Numbered from the stretch's first letter, positions 1-6,060 are shown. The stretch: DNA of 6,067 nt from Dehalococcoidia bacterium (GCA_030615655.1 JAUWYU010000099.1:1-6067); one strand, 5' to 3'. Numbers and translations are program-made. The notes: a model not told the origin generated them from the sequence alone.

Positions 1-98
1 GTAAAGCTGCCTCCACCACCACACCCTGGAAGTAAAAGGGCACTAAATAGAATAACTACTAATAATCCTGAAAGACCTGTTAACACTTTCCTTTTCAT
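1..98 (-). CDS. Putative lipoprotein, N-terminal fragment cut by the window edge
   Basis: Reading leftwards from the ATG at 98, 32 full codons are visible. They form a textbook lipoprotein signal peptide: a basic N-terminus (MKRK), a hydrophobic core of about 18 residues rich in L, V and I, and a lipobox L-P-G-C with the lipidated cysteine at residue 26. A glycine-rich linker (GGGGS) follows. Signal peptidase II cleavage before C26 would anchor the mature protein on the outer face of the membrane. A purine-rich ribosome site (GGGGAGG on the minus strand, 110-116) lies 11 nt upstream of the ATG. The Pro at lipobox position -2 is less common but tolerated. Too little is visible to name the mature protein; lipoproteins like this are often solute-binding proteins of transporters, which is only a guess. 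The gene diverges from the URO-D operon. Confidence 0.85.
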   Translation of the reverse strand, partial: MKRKVLTGLSGLLVVILFSALLLPGCGGGGSF

Positions 99-152
99 AA
101 TGATTTGAGCCTCCCCGTAATAAAATAAATTCCGGGTAGAAAAATTTACGTT

Positions 153-181
153 ATTTTAACTTGATTAACGTTATTAATCAA
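153..181 (-). promoter_or_regulatory. Sigma70-type promoter for the lipoprotein gene
   Basis: On the minus strand, TTGATT (181 to 176) is followed after exactly 17 bp by TAAAAT (158 to 153). These are good matches to the -35 and -10 consensus. Transcription would begin near 146, leaving a leader of about 48 nt before the ATG at 98. The inverted repeat at 157-185 covers the -35 box and the whole spacer, so a bound protein would probably block polymerase. Prediction from sequence only. Confidence 0.6.
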
Positions 182-185
182 GTTA
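157..185. promoter_or_regulatory. Perfect 12-bp inverted repeat, candidate operator between divergent genes
   Basis: TAACTTGATTAA (157-168) and TTAATCAAGTTA (174-185) are perfect inverted repeats around a 5-bp centre, CGTTA. This symmetry suits a dimeric regulator. The site overlaps the lipoprotein promoter, and its centre (171) lies about 60 bp upstream of the predicted start of the URO-D operon. One protein could therefore repress leftwards and activate rightwards. It is not a terminator: it lies upstream of both genes and its arms are AT-rich. The regulator is unknown, and no gene for it is seen next to the site. Confidence 0.65.
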
Positions 186-195
186 CATGACCGCA

Positions 196-224
196 TTGGT
201 GTAAATGTGCCTCTATGGTATACT
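196..224 (+). promoter_or_regulatory. Extended -10 promoter of the URO-D/DUF169 operon
   Basis: TATACT (219-224) is preceded by TGG (216-218), giving an extended -10 element. A weak -35, TTGGTG (196-201), stands 17 bp upstream. Transcription would start near 231, giving a leader of about 30 nt. The ribosome site AAGGAG (247-252) is 9 nt before the ATG at 262. A weak -35 with a palindrome centred near -60 is the usual geometry of an activator-dependent promoter, but this is an inference. Confidence 0.55.
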
Positions 225-261
225 GGAAACCAATCAGTGATATCTAAAGGAGATAAGAAGC

Positions 262-1602
262 ATGGAAAAACAGTGGTCGGAGTTAACCAAGGAGCAAAAG
301 CGCGAGGAAAGAGTGAAGGCCTATATTTCTCCGCCTGACGTGAAATTTCGTGATGCCAAGGCGGAGAAGTTCTATAAAGAGAGGGTGACCCGCATGATGA
401 AGGTCTCCCGGTGTGAGGAGCCTGACCGGGTGCCCGTAGCGCTGCCGACCGGTAACTACGCGGCTTACTACGCTGGCTACAACTTCAAGACGGTTATGTA
501 TGATATTGAGGCCTTGAAAACGGCATGGAGAAAGTTCATGGAGGACTTCTACGAGGACATGGATATGTTCATGGGCCCGGGCTTCATCTTTTCCGGCAAG
601 GTGATGGATATCTGCGATTATATAAATTACGTCTGGCCGGGGCATGGGCTGGGAGATGATGTCAATACCTTTCAGTTTGTAGAAGACGCTTACATGAAAG
701 AAGATGAATATGATGACTTCATGAAAGACCCCTCTGACTACGGATTCAGGGTGCTGACACCTCGCACCATGGGAGCGGCGGAGGGGTTAAAATATTTTCA
801 ACCCCTGAGTAGCCTGATGGGCACCCCGATGGTTATGACTATGCCGTTCATGCGGTCGGAGGTAAGAGAGAGCTTTAAAAAATTGATAGCGGCCGGAGAG
901 GCGATGGAACAGTGGCAGAAAGAGCTTATGGTGGTTGCCAGGGAGGCCGTGGAGGTCGGCTTCCCGGCGGGACGCGGTGGCATGGGTATTGCCCCCTTTG
1001 ATGTTATCGGGGACTTCCTGAGGGGTACGCGGGGTGTAGCCATCGATATGTTCCGCCGGCCGGAGCAGCTCCTGGAATGCATCGACATGATTTACGACCT
1101 GATAGTGCCCAGAATGATAAACCAGATTAATGATTCCGGCGGTTTTTCGGTGAGCTTCCCCCTGCACAAGGGTGATGATACCTTTATGTCCCGCAAGCAG
1201 TTTGAAAAATTCTACTGGCCCAGCCTGAAGAAGTATATCAATGCGTTAATCGATGAGGGTGTTCAGGTATCCCTCTTCGCCGAGGGAGCCTATAATGAGA
1301 GACTGGAGTATATCGGCGATTTCCCCAAAGGCTGGGTAACGTGGATGTTTGACCATACCGATATGGCCAGGGCTAAGAAAATGATTGGCGGTACGTGCTG
1401 TATCTCCGGCAACGTGCCTGCCTCGGTAATGATTACCGGCACACCGAAAGACGTTAAGGAATACTGCCGCAAACTTATCGAGACCTGCGCTCCCGGCGGC
1501 GGTTATATTCTGGCCGGCGGCTGCTCGGCGACGGAAACGAAGAACCCGGATAACTTCCGCGTCTTTATGGAGGCCGCCCTGGAATACGGCATGTACAAGT
1601 AA
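262..1602 (+). CDS. Uroporphyrinogen decarboxylase (URO-D) family protein, methyltransferase-like, paralog 1
   Basis: This is a 446-aa member of the URO-D superfamily, a (beta/alpha)8-barrel fold shared by HemE and by corrinoid:thiol methyltransferases such as MtaA, MtbA and CmuA. Visible blocks are DRVPV (55-59), WPGHG (125-129), KDPSDY (155-160), APFD with a following RG (244-255), DMFRRP (262-267), FYWP (317-320), SGNV (382-385) and GGGYIL (412-417). The HemE N-terminal substrate motif is absent, so it is not a heme enzyme. Where MtaA-type enzymes have the zinc ligands H-x-C-G, this protein reads F339-A-E341-G, followed by R347-L-E349. A cysteine matching the third ligand may survive as C421. 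No signal peptide or membrane segment is seen, so it is cytoplasmic. The start is supported by AAGGAG 9 nt upstream. It is first in a three-gene operon, 8 bp ahead of its paralog. Methyl transfer from a methylated or methoxylated compound is plausible, but the substrate is unknown. Confidence 0.88.
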   Translation: MEKQWSELTKEQKREERVKAYISPPDVKFRDAKAEKFYKERVTRMMKVSRCEEPDRVPVALPTGNYAAYYAGYNFKTVMYDIEALKTAWRKFMEDFYEDMDMFMGPGFIFSGKVMDICDYINYVWPGHGLGDDVNTFQFVEDAYMKEDEYDDFMKDPSDYGFRVLTPRTMGAAEGLKYFQPLSSLMGTPMVMTMPFMRSEVRESFKKLIAAGEAMEQWQKELMVVAREAVEVGFPAGRGGMGIAPFDVIGDFLRGTRGVAIDMFRRPEQLLECIDMIYDLIVPRMINQINDSGGFSVSFPLHKGDDTFMSRKQFEKFYWPSLKKYINALIDEGVQVSLFAEGAYNERLEYIGDFPKGWVTWMFDHTDMARAKKMIGGTCCISGNVPASVMITGTPKDVKEYCRKLIETCAPGGGYILAGGCSATETKNPDNFRVFMEAALEYGMYK

Positions 1603-1610
1603 TTAAGAGC

Positions 1611-2867
1611 GTGATGAAAGTGGAGAAAACACTGAAGCAACTGCACAGAGAGAGAGAAAAGAGGATTACGGATACAATCCAGCTGAAAATAACGGACAGG
1701 GTTCCGGTTATTTGCGGTATGGGGTATTTCCCGGCCAATTACACTGGAATAACCTGTGCCGCCGCCTATTATGACTATGATGCCTGGCTGGCGGCATATC
1801 AGAAAACCCTGCAGGACTTTCAGCCGGATATGCTGTACCAGCAGGGATTCTTTCCGGGGAAAGCGCTGGAGATTTTAAACCCGAAGCAGATGAGGTGGCC
1901 GGGGCACGGGATTGACCCTTATCAGGGGCACCAGTCCATAGAAATAGAGAACATGGAAGCGGATGAATACGACCTTTACCTTAAAGACCCCTCCGACTAC
2001 ATGCTGAGAATTTACATGTCGCGCACCAGCGAGAACCTGGAGGGTCTGAGGATGCTGCCGAAGTTATCGGAGGTGGGACAAGGACCCATGGGAGCACAGG
2101 TTCTGGCGGTGGCGCTGGCCAGGCCGGAGGTTGCCCGTGCCATCAGGACCCTCCAGAAGACCGGGCGGGAAATTAATAAATGGCGCTCGAAAATGATGAG
2201 ATTCAATAGAATGATTGCAGATATGGGCTTTCCCCCGTATGCTCAGGGCGCCGCATTGGCGCCATTCGATGCCATTTCACATTCCATGCGGGGAATGAAG
2301 GGCACCATGCAGGACATGTTCCGACAGCCTGATAAGCTCCTGGAGGCCTGCGAACATATACTGAAATTGACGCTGGAGAGACCGATGCCAGAACCGAGCA
2401 AGCTCGGGAATATCAGAATATTCGTGCCCCTCACCAGAGGGTCCGACGACTTCATGTCGCTGAAGCATTTTGAGACCTTCTACTGGCCGACATTGAAGAG
2501 GCTTCTCCTGACCTTGATAGAGAGGGGAGGGACACCCTGTGTATTCTTCGAGGGTAACTTCACGTCACGGTTGGAGCACCTTCTGGAGCTGCCAAAAGGA
2601 AAGATACTCGCTCATTTAGATACTACGGATATTTTCAGGGCAAAAGAAATCCTTAAAGACCACATGTGTATTAAAGGGAATGTTCGCTCGTCGCTGCTGC
2701 AGGTAGGAACAGTTCAGGAGGTCAAGGATTACTGCAAAAAACTCATCGATGTGGTGAGGAAGGGCGGGGGATATATCCTGTCCCCGAGGAGCTCTACCGA
2801 GCGGGCTAAACCGGAGAACTTAAAGGCAATGATAGAGTTTACCAAAGAGTACGGGGTATATAGATAA
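1611..2867 (+). CDS. Uroporphyrinogen decarboxylase (URO-D) family protein, methyltransferase-like, paralog 2
   Basis: This 418-aa protein is a clear paralog of the upstream gene. Shared blocks run the whole length: DRVPV (29-33), WPGHG (96-100), DEYD and KDPSDY (118-130), APFD with a following RG (217-228), DMFR-x-P (235-240), FMS-x-K and FYWP (281-293), F312-F-E314-G, R320-L-E322, C353-I-x-G-N-V and GGGYIL (385-390). It lacks the roughly 30-residue N-terminal extension of paralog 1. It also lacks any cysteine at the place of C421 there, reading SPRSS instead. The H-x-C zinc motif of MtaA-type enzymes is therefore gone completely. The start is uncertain: GTG at 1611 or ATG at 1614, with only a weak AAGAG (1605-1609) nearby. 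Only 8 bp separate it from the upstream stop, so translation is probably coupled. It may be a non-catalytic or differently specific partner of paralog 1; this is inference. Confidence 0.86.
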   Translation: MMKVEKTLKQLHREREKRITDTIQLKITDRVPVICGMGYFPANYTGITCAAAYYDYDAWLAAYQKTLQDFQPDMLYQQGFFPGKALEILNPKQMRWPGHGIDPYQGHQSIEIENMEADEYDLYLKDPSDYMLRIYMSRTSENLEGLRMLPKLSEVGQGPMGAQVLAVALARPEVARAIRTLQKTGREINKWRSKMMRFNRMIADMGFPPYAQGAALAPFDAISHSMRGMKGTMQDMFRQPDKLLEACEHILKLTLERPMPEPSKLGNIRIFVPLTRGSDDFMSLKHFETFYWPTLKRLLLTLIERGGTPCVFFEGNFTSRLEHLLELPKGKILAHLDTTDIFRAKEILKDHMCIKGNVRSSLLQVGTVQEVKDYCKKLIDVVRKGGGYILSPRSSTERAKPENLKAMIEFTKEYGVYR

Positions 2868-2900
2868 AACGATGATACGTACTTAGCGGAATCATTGGAA

Positions 2901-2907
2901 AAGGAGG
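2901..2907 (+). promoter_or_regulatory. Strong ribosome binding site that sets the DUF169 start
   Basis: AAGGAGG stands 5 nt before the ATG at 2913. The frame is open further upstream to a TTG at 2895, but that start would place this Shine-Dalgarno sequence inside the coding region and has no ribosome site of its own. The ATG at 2913 is therefore preferred. Confidence 0.85.
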
Positions 2908-2912
2908 TTGAT

Positions 2913-3656
2913 ATGAGTTCGAAACAGCTGGACTACTCTATATTCGACAGGTTCAACTTTGAGAGGAAGCCCGTAGGCGTAAAATACTCACTGAGTAAAC
3001 CGAAAGGAATCGAGCAAACGGATAAGAGTCTAGCGCTTTGTGAGATGTTCAGGGAAGCGCAAACCGGCAAGCCCTTTTACGTCACGAAAGAAAACGTGCA
3101 GTGCGGGGAGCAGGTAATAGGCATAGTGGAATTTCCGCCGATTATGTACAGCGGGCAACTGGGGCCGATGTTTGCCATGTTTAAGAACGCGGGCGCCAAC
3201 CGAAGAATCTATGATTACGTTCCAGTGCTGCCGAAAGATTCCGTTAAATATATCACTCACGCTTCTATCGACCAGATGTCATTTGACCCGGACCTGCTGA
3301 TTATCACGGCTAACACGACTCAGGCGGAAATTATACTGAGGGCGAGCAGCTATTCTGACGGGAAAATGTGGAACAGTAAGGGAACGACATGCCTGGCCTG
3401 TGCCTGGATATACGCGCATCCGTATCTAAGCGGCGAACTGAATTACACCATCAGCGGTCTGGGTTTCAGCATGAAGGCGAGGCAGGTGCTGCCTGACGGC
3501 CTGTTTATTATAACCTTCCCCTTCGATACGCTCTCTTCTCTGATAGAGAATCTCAAGGATATGGAGTGGGAGCCTTACTGGTTTAATCTGGGAAGAGACG
3601 GATTCGTCAGCGAGGTGCAGAAAAGAAGCGGGGAGCTGTTCCAGCAATTGTCATAA
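2913..3656 (+). CDS. DUF169 family protein
   Basis: This is a 247-aa soluble protein recognised as DUF169, a family of unknown function found widely in anaerobes and archaea. Typical features are the N-terminal R-K-P-V-G-V-K-Y (18-25), a conserved cysteine in A-L-C-E-M (C43), an aromatic-rich stretch leading to the second conserved cysteine (C64-G), the hydrophobic strand D-L-L-I-I-T (127-132), and a late block with C160-L-A-C163. The C43/C64 pair and the C-x2-C could bind a metal or an iron-sulfur cluster, or act in thiol chemistry; the sequence alone does not decide. There is no signal peptide or membrane helix. It follows the URO-D pair after 45 bp on the same strand, with no terminator visible between them, so it is probably the last gene of that operon. 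Its role there is likely accessory to the URO-D reaction, but this is inference from position. The next gene is convergent, 36 bp away. Confidence 0.82.
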   Translation: MSSKQLDYSIFDRFNFERKPVGVKYSLSKPKGIEQTDKSLALCEMFREAQTGKPFYVTKENVQCGEQVIGIVEFPPIMYSGQLGPMFAMFKNAGANRRIYDYVPVLPKDSVKYITHASIDQMSFDPDLLIITANTTQAEIILRASSYSDGKMWNSKGTTCLACAWIYAHPYLSGELNYTISGLGFSMKARQVLPDGLFIITFPFDTLSSLIENLKDMEWEPYWFNLGRDGFVSEVQKRSGELFQQLS

Positions 3657-3692
3657 TCGGGATGGCCGAGGATTACCGGTATCTTCATCACG

Positions 3693-5099
3693 CTAACCTA
3701 ATTTAACCGGCGGCGTGGGCAGGTTGAACTTTTCCGGTTCCAGACCTGAAGGCTTGCTTTTTCTGCTAAAATCAAGCAAAACGGGTGTAAGCAGTCCTAC
3801 GACTAATACCAGGGTCAGCACGTCGGTAACCGGAAACGCCAGCCATACACCGTCTATTCCCCAGAACCGCGGGAATATGAGCACCGTGGGAAGCAGGAAC
3901 AGGGCCGACCTCGACAGAGAGGAAACAATCGCCTGAATTACCTTGCCGATTGCCTGGAAGATGAGCTGACCGACCATCATCAAGCCTATTAGGGGCATTA
4001 CCAGAAAGACGCGTTTGGCAGCGTAGACACTTACAGCAACAAGCTCGGTATCGGTAGTGAAGATACGCAGGAACGTTTCCGGGGAGAAATACAGGGCAAC
4101 AAAGGCCACAATACTTATGACACTTGCGTAAGTAATCCCAATCCTGATTGCCTTTAAAGCCCTGTCATAGCGTCTGGCACCGTAGTTGAAACCGAGTATC
4201 GGCTGGAGACCCTGCCCGATAACCATACCCGGCATCAGGGCGAACATCATGATACGGTGAAGAACGCCGAAGGCCGCTATATGAATATCTCCTCCATAGG
4301 AAACGAGTAGCCTGTTGACAAAAACGGAGGCAATGCTCCCGGCAACCACCATGGACAGGGCAGAGATACCGATGGCGAGAATATCTCTCATTATCTGCCA
4401 TTGAATAATCAGGTTTTTTGGAAGCAGTTTGAGGAAGCTCTTTTTAGTAAGATGATAGCTCAGGAAGTAGATGGAAGCGATAAACTGGGCTATCACCGTT
4501 GCCAGGGCGGCCCCCCGGACTCCCATGTCCAGAGGTATAATGAATATGGCATCGAGCACTATGTTCAAGCCGGCACCGAGAATCATGCCTATCATCGGAA
4601 CGCGGGCATTCCCCTCGGACCTTATCAGGGTATTCATGGACATGGTAAAAGTCATGAAAAACATGCCGAAGAGAATTATCCTCATATAGTCGCGGGCGTA
4701 GGGGAGGATAGTATCCGACGCTCCCATAATCCTGAGCCAGAAATCTACGTTAGACAGACCGACTATCATGACTATGGCAGACAGGATGACGGTGCCGCTG
4801 AAGGCGTTACCGAGGGCATGTTCCGCCCGGGGTATGTTATTAGCCCCGATAAGCCGGGAAATGAGCGATGCGCCACCCATCCCCATCATCATCCCGATGC
4901 CCATAGAGAACATCTGGAGCGGAAAGACTATGGAAAGCCCGGCGATACCGAGAGGGCCGACATACTGACCGATAAATATAGTATCGACGACGTTGTACAA
5001 CGTCATGACGAACATGCCAAAAAACGCGGGAAGAGTCAGTTTTACCAGTAACCGACCGATCCGGTCATCGTCCAGTACACTAAGATTTCGATTTTGCAT
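3693..5099 (-). CDS. MATE family multidrug/toxin efflux transporter
   Basis: This 468-aa integral membrane protein has about 12 hydrophobic helices in two MatE halves (roughly 18-215 and 238-442), the normal length and layout of the family. Family marks include L-P-A-F-F-G (23-28) with D39 in helix 1, S-R-L-I-G-A (81-86) after helix 2, G-L-N-I-V-L-D (177-183) in helix 5, and the second-half motif around G295, Q296, Q299-P300 and N305-Y-G-A (305-308). MATE proteins export cationic drugs, dyes or toxic metabolites in exchange for Na+ or H+; the coupling ion cannot be read here. Overall it resembles the bacterial DinF/MepA-like branch more than eukaryotic MATEs. The hydrophilic C-terminal tail (about 443-468) is proline- and lysine-rich. 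The ATG at 5099 lacks a good ribosome site (AAGGA lies 15 nt upstream), which suggests translation partly dependent on the upstream marR-like gene 57 bp away. No hairpin terminator is seen in the 36-bp gap downstream. Confidence 0.93.
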   Translation of the reverse strand: MQNRNLSVLDDDRIGRLLVKLTLPAFFGMFVMTLYNVVDTIFIGQYVGPLGIAGLSIVFPLQMFSMGIGMMMGMGGASLISRLIGANNIPRAEHALGNAFSGTVILSAIVMIVGLSNVDFWLRIMGASDTILPYARDYMRIILFGMFFMTFTMSMNTLIRSEGNARVPMIGMILGAGLNIVLDAIFIIPLDMGVRGAALATVIAQFIASIYFLSYHLTKKSFLKLLPKNLIIQWQIMRDILAIGISALSMVVAGSIASVFVNRLLVSYGGDIHIAAFGVLHRIMMFALMPGMVIGQGLQPILGFNYGARRYDRALKAIRIGITYASVISIVAFVALYFSPETFLRIFTTDTELVAVSVYAAKRVFLVMPLIGLMMVGQLIFQAIGKVIQAIVSSLSRSALFLLPTVLIFPRFWGIDGVWLAFPVTDVLTLVLVVGLLTPVLLDFSRKSKPSGLEPEKFNLPTPPVKLG

Positions 5100-5156
5100 A
5101 GAGGTAGTTATAAATCCTTGCAGCGTATTACTGTATCAGGGGATATTTGAGCGGAC

Positions 5157-5612
5157 TTACTGGAGTTTTAATAGTGTATCCCGCAGGTTTCTCAGCGAAT
5201 GCGATAAGGCTTCAAGCTCTTCTTCTTTGAGGTCGGATAAATATTCCCGTACAGCGTTTATTATGTTATTTACATGTTCTTCCAGAAAGGCGCTTCCCTT
5301 GTCAGTTAGAGTTATATTAATGGTGCGCCTGTCGGCCGTATCCGTATTCCTTTCTACCATGTTTAAATCAACGAGCTTATCTATAAGATGGGTCATTTGA
5401 GCTTTGGCGATTTGCAGTTTTTCGCCAATTTCGGCGACATGCAGGGTGCCTTCTTCTTTCAATACCGTCATAATCTCAAAGTGGGGAAATTTAATGTCGA
5501 TATCAATATCGGCGAGGGTCGTCATAATGAGCTTTCTGCGTATTATTCTGAAGATGAGGGGCGGTATGGAGAGTAAATCTACGGCAACTCTTCCGGGAAT
5601 ATCGCTTCGCAT
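5157..5612 (-). CDS. MarR family transcriptional regulator
   Basis: This 151-aa winged helix-turn-helix protein has the usual MarR length. An N-terminal helix (about 1-30) leads to F-P-H-F-E-I-M-T-V-L (42-51). The helix-turn-helix spans about 57-83, with recognition helix around A-K-A-Q-M-T-H-L-I-D-K-L (69-80). The wing carries the family signature D91-x2-D94-R95-R96, followed by I-x-L-T-x-K-G (100-106). C-terminal helices (about 108-150) would form the dimer interface. The start ATG is supported by AGGAGGA (minus strand, 5621-5627) 8 nt upstream. MarR proteins bind palindromic operators as dimers and let go when a small phenolic or drug-like ligand binds. It precedes a MATE pump on the same strand, an arrangement like mepR/mepA of Staphylococcus. 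It most likely represses its own operon through the palindromes at 5648-5716. The ligand is unknown. Confidence 0.92.
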   Translation of the reverse strand: MRSDIPGRVAVDLLSIPPLIFRIIRRKLIMTTLADIDIDIKFPHFEIMTVLKEEGTLHVAEIGEKLQIAKAQMTHLIDKLVDLNMVERNTDTADRRTINITLTDKGSAFLEEHVNNIINAVREYLSDLKEEELEALSHSLRNLRDTLLKLQ

Positions 5613-5647
5613 GTTTATATTCCTCCTAAAAGTTAAGCTAAAGTATT

Positions 5648-5659
5648 AGTATATATACT
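5648..5659 (-). promoter_or_regulatory. 12-bp palindrome overlapping the probable -10 of the marR-MATE operon
   Basis: AGTATATATACT is a perfect palindrome. Read on the minus strand its second half is TATACT (5653 to 5648), a good -10 element that would start transcription near 5641, about 28 nt before the ATG at 5612. No convincing -35 is seen at 17-18 bp. A MarR dimer bound here would cover the -10, which fits autorepression. Prediction only, because the tract is AT-rich and such matches are easier to find by chance. Confidence 0.5.
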
Positions 5660-5691
5660 TAACAATACATATTCTAAAAAGTATATATGCT

Positions 5692-5716
5692 ATATAGTAT
5701 ATATTTTATACTATAT
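5692..5716. promoter_or_regulatory. 10-bp inverted repeat upstream of the marR-like gene, candidate operator
   Basis: ATATAGTATA (5692-5701) and TATACTATAT (5707-5716) are perfect inverted repeats around a 5-bp centre, TATTT. The size and symmetry are typical of a MarR-type dimer site. It shares the TAGTATA core with the promoter palindrome at 5648-5659, and a third AGTATATAT copy lies between them at 5680-5688. It lies 80-104 bp upstream of the regulator's start codon. Confidence 0.55.
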
Positions 5717-5814
5717 TACGGGAAAAGTCAAGGGAGGATAGGCCAGTATTTTAAGTAAAAAGATGGTTATTGATACCCCGTCTTTTAAGTGGGGGCGGGT
5801 TCCTTTCGTTATTT
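5717..5814. other. Intergenic stretch without a recognisable gene
   Basis: Together with the repeats to its right, this begins a 455-bp stretch (5613-6067) with no credible coding region. The only notable item is an 11-bp near-direct repeat, GTATTTTAAGT (5746-5756) and GTCTTTTAAGT (5780-5790), differing at one base. No promoter pointing right and no RNA gene is seen. Confidence 0.4.
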
Positions 5815-5966
5815 GGTTTAACCTCACCCCCTGTGTCCCCCTCTCCAAACATACTTATCTGCGGGACAATACCATCTTACTGTTTGGAGAGGGGGAGATA
5901 TTTTTGAGACCCCGATTATATCGGGGCTCTCGCTTCGCACTCCCCTTTAGGGGTGGGGAGGAAACT
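5815..5966. repeat. Nested palindromic intergenic repeat (REP/MITE-like)
   Basis: An outer imperfect inverted repeat (5815-5832 with 5949-5966: GTTT, CCTC and ACCCC blocks mirrored) encloses a perfect 16-bp pair, TCCCCCTCTCCAAACA (5836-5851) and TGTTTGGAGAGGGGGA (5881-5896). A smaller hairpin, CCCCGAT/ATCGGGG with a 3-nt loop (5910-5926), lies inside the right half. CCCCT/AGGGG (5942-5953) forms another short hairpin. Runs of C and G that read as LTP...PLS and GEGE when translated are typical of dispersed non-coding repeats in many environmental bacterial genomes. No transposase is present, so any movement would have to be in trans. A terminator role is possible (TTTTT at 5901-5905 follows the 16-bp stem), but no gene reads into it within the window. 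Confidence 0.6.
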
Positions 5967-5996
5967 ACGGAAATATCCTTAGATGCTGCGAGGGCG

Positions 5997-6060
5997 GCTT
6001 GCCTTCGCTGACCTGCTCGCCGTCCCCGCGACTGTGGCAGGCGAGAGCTTTAGCGCAAGC
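5997..6060. repeat. GC-rich imperfect palindrome at the window edge
   Basis: GCTTG (5997-6001) pairs with CAAGC (6056-6060), CGCT (6006-6009) with AGCG (6052-6055), and CTCGCC (6016-6021) with GGCGAG (6040-6045). This makes a bulged cruciform or stem of about 64 bp. Base composition is much more GC-rich than the AT-rich promoter 300 bp to the left. It looks like part of a dispersed repeat or the edge of a mobile element that continues beyond the window. It is not a recognisable tRNA, rRNA or known riboswitch. Confidence 0.4.

Noticed and set aside
262..2867. Annotation of either URO-D protein as HemE, the heme-pathway uroporphyrinogen decarboxylase
   Set aside because: The HemE N-terminal substrate-binding arginine motif is absent, both proteins are longer than typical HemE (about 340-360 aa), and no other heme genes are nearby.
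2895..2912. TTG at 2895 as the start of the DUF169 gene
   Set aside because: The strong AAGGAGG at 2901-2907 would be inside the coding region and is well placed for the ATG at 2913.
3675..3682. Small palindrome TACCGGTA as a terminator between the convergent genes
   Set aside because: It has no loop, only 4 bp per arm and no T-run, so it is likely chance.
4401..5051. 216-codon open frame on the plus strand, antisense to the MATE gene
   Set aside because: Its translation is low-complexity and rich in H, G, R and D with no recognisable fold. It lies fully inside a convincing membrane protein gene and has no ribosome site.
5746..5790. Near-direct repeat G-T-A/C-TTTTAAGT as a target-site duplication
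   Set aside because: The two copies are only 34 bp apart, differ at one base and do not flank the palindromic element.
5763..6011. 82-codon plus-strand frame in the right intergenic region
   Set aside because: It is read through the palindromic repeats, has no Shine-Dalgarno sequence, and its peptide has the look of translated intergenic repeats.
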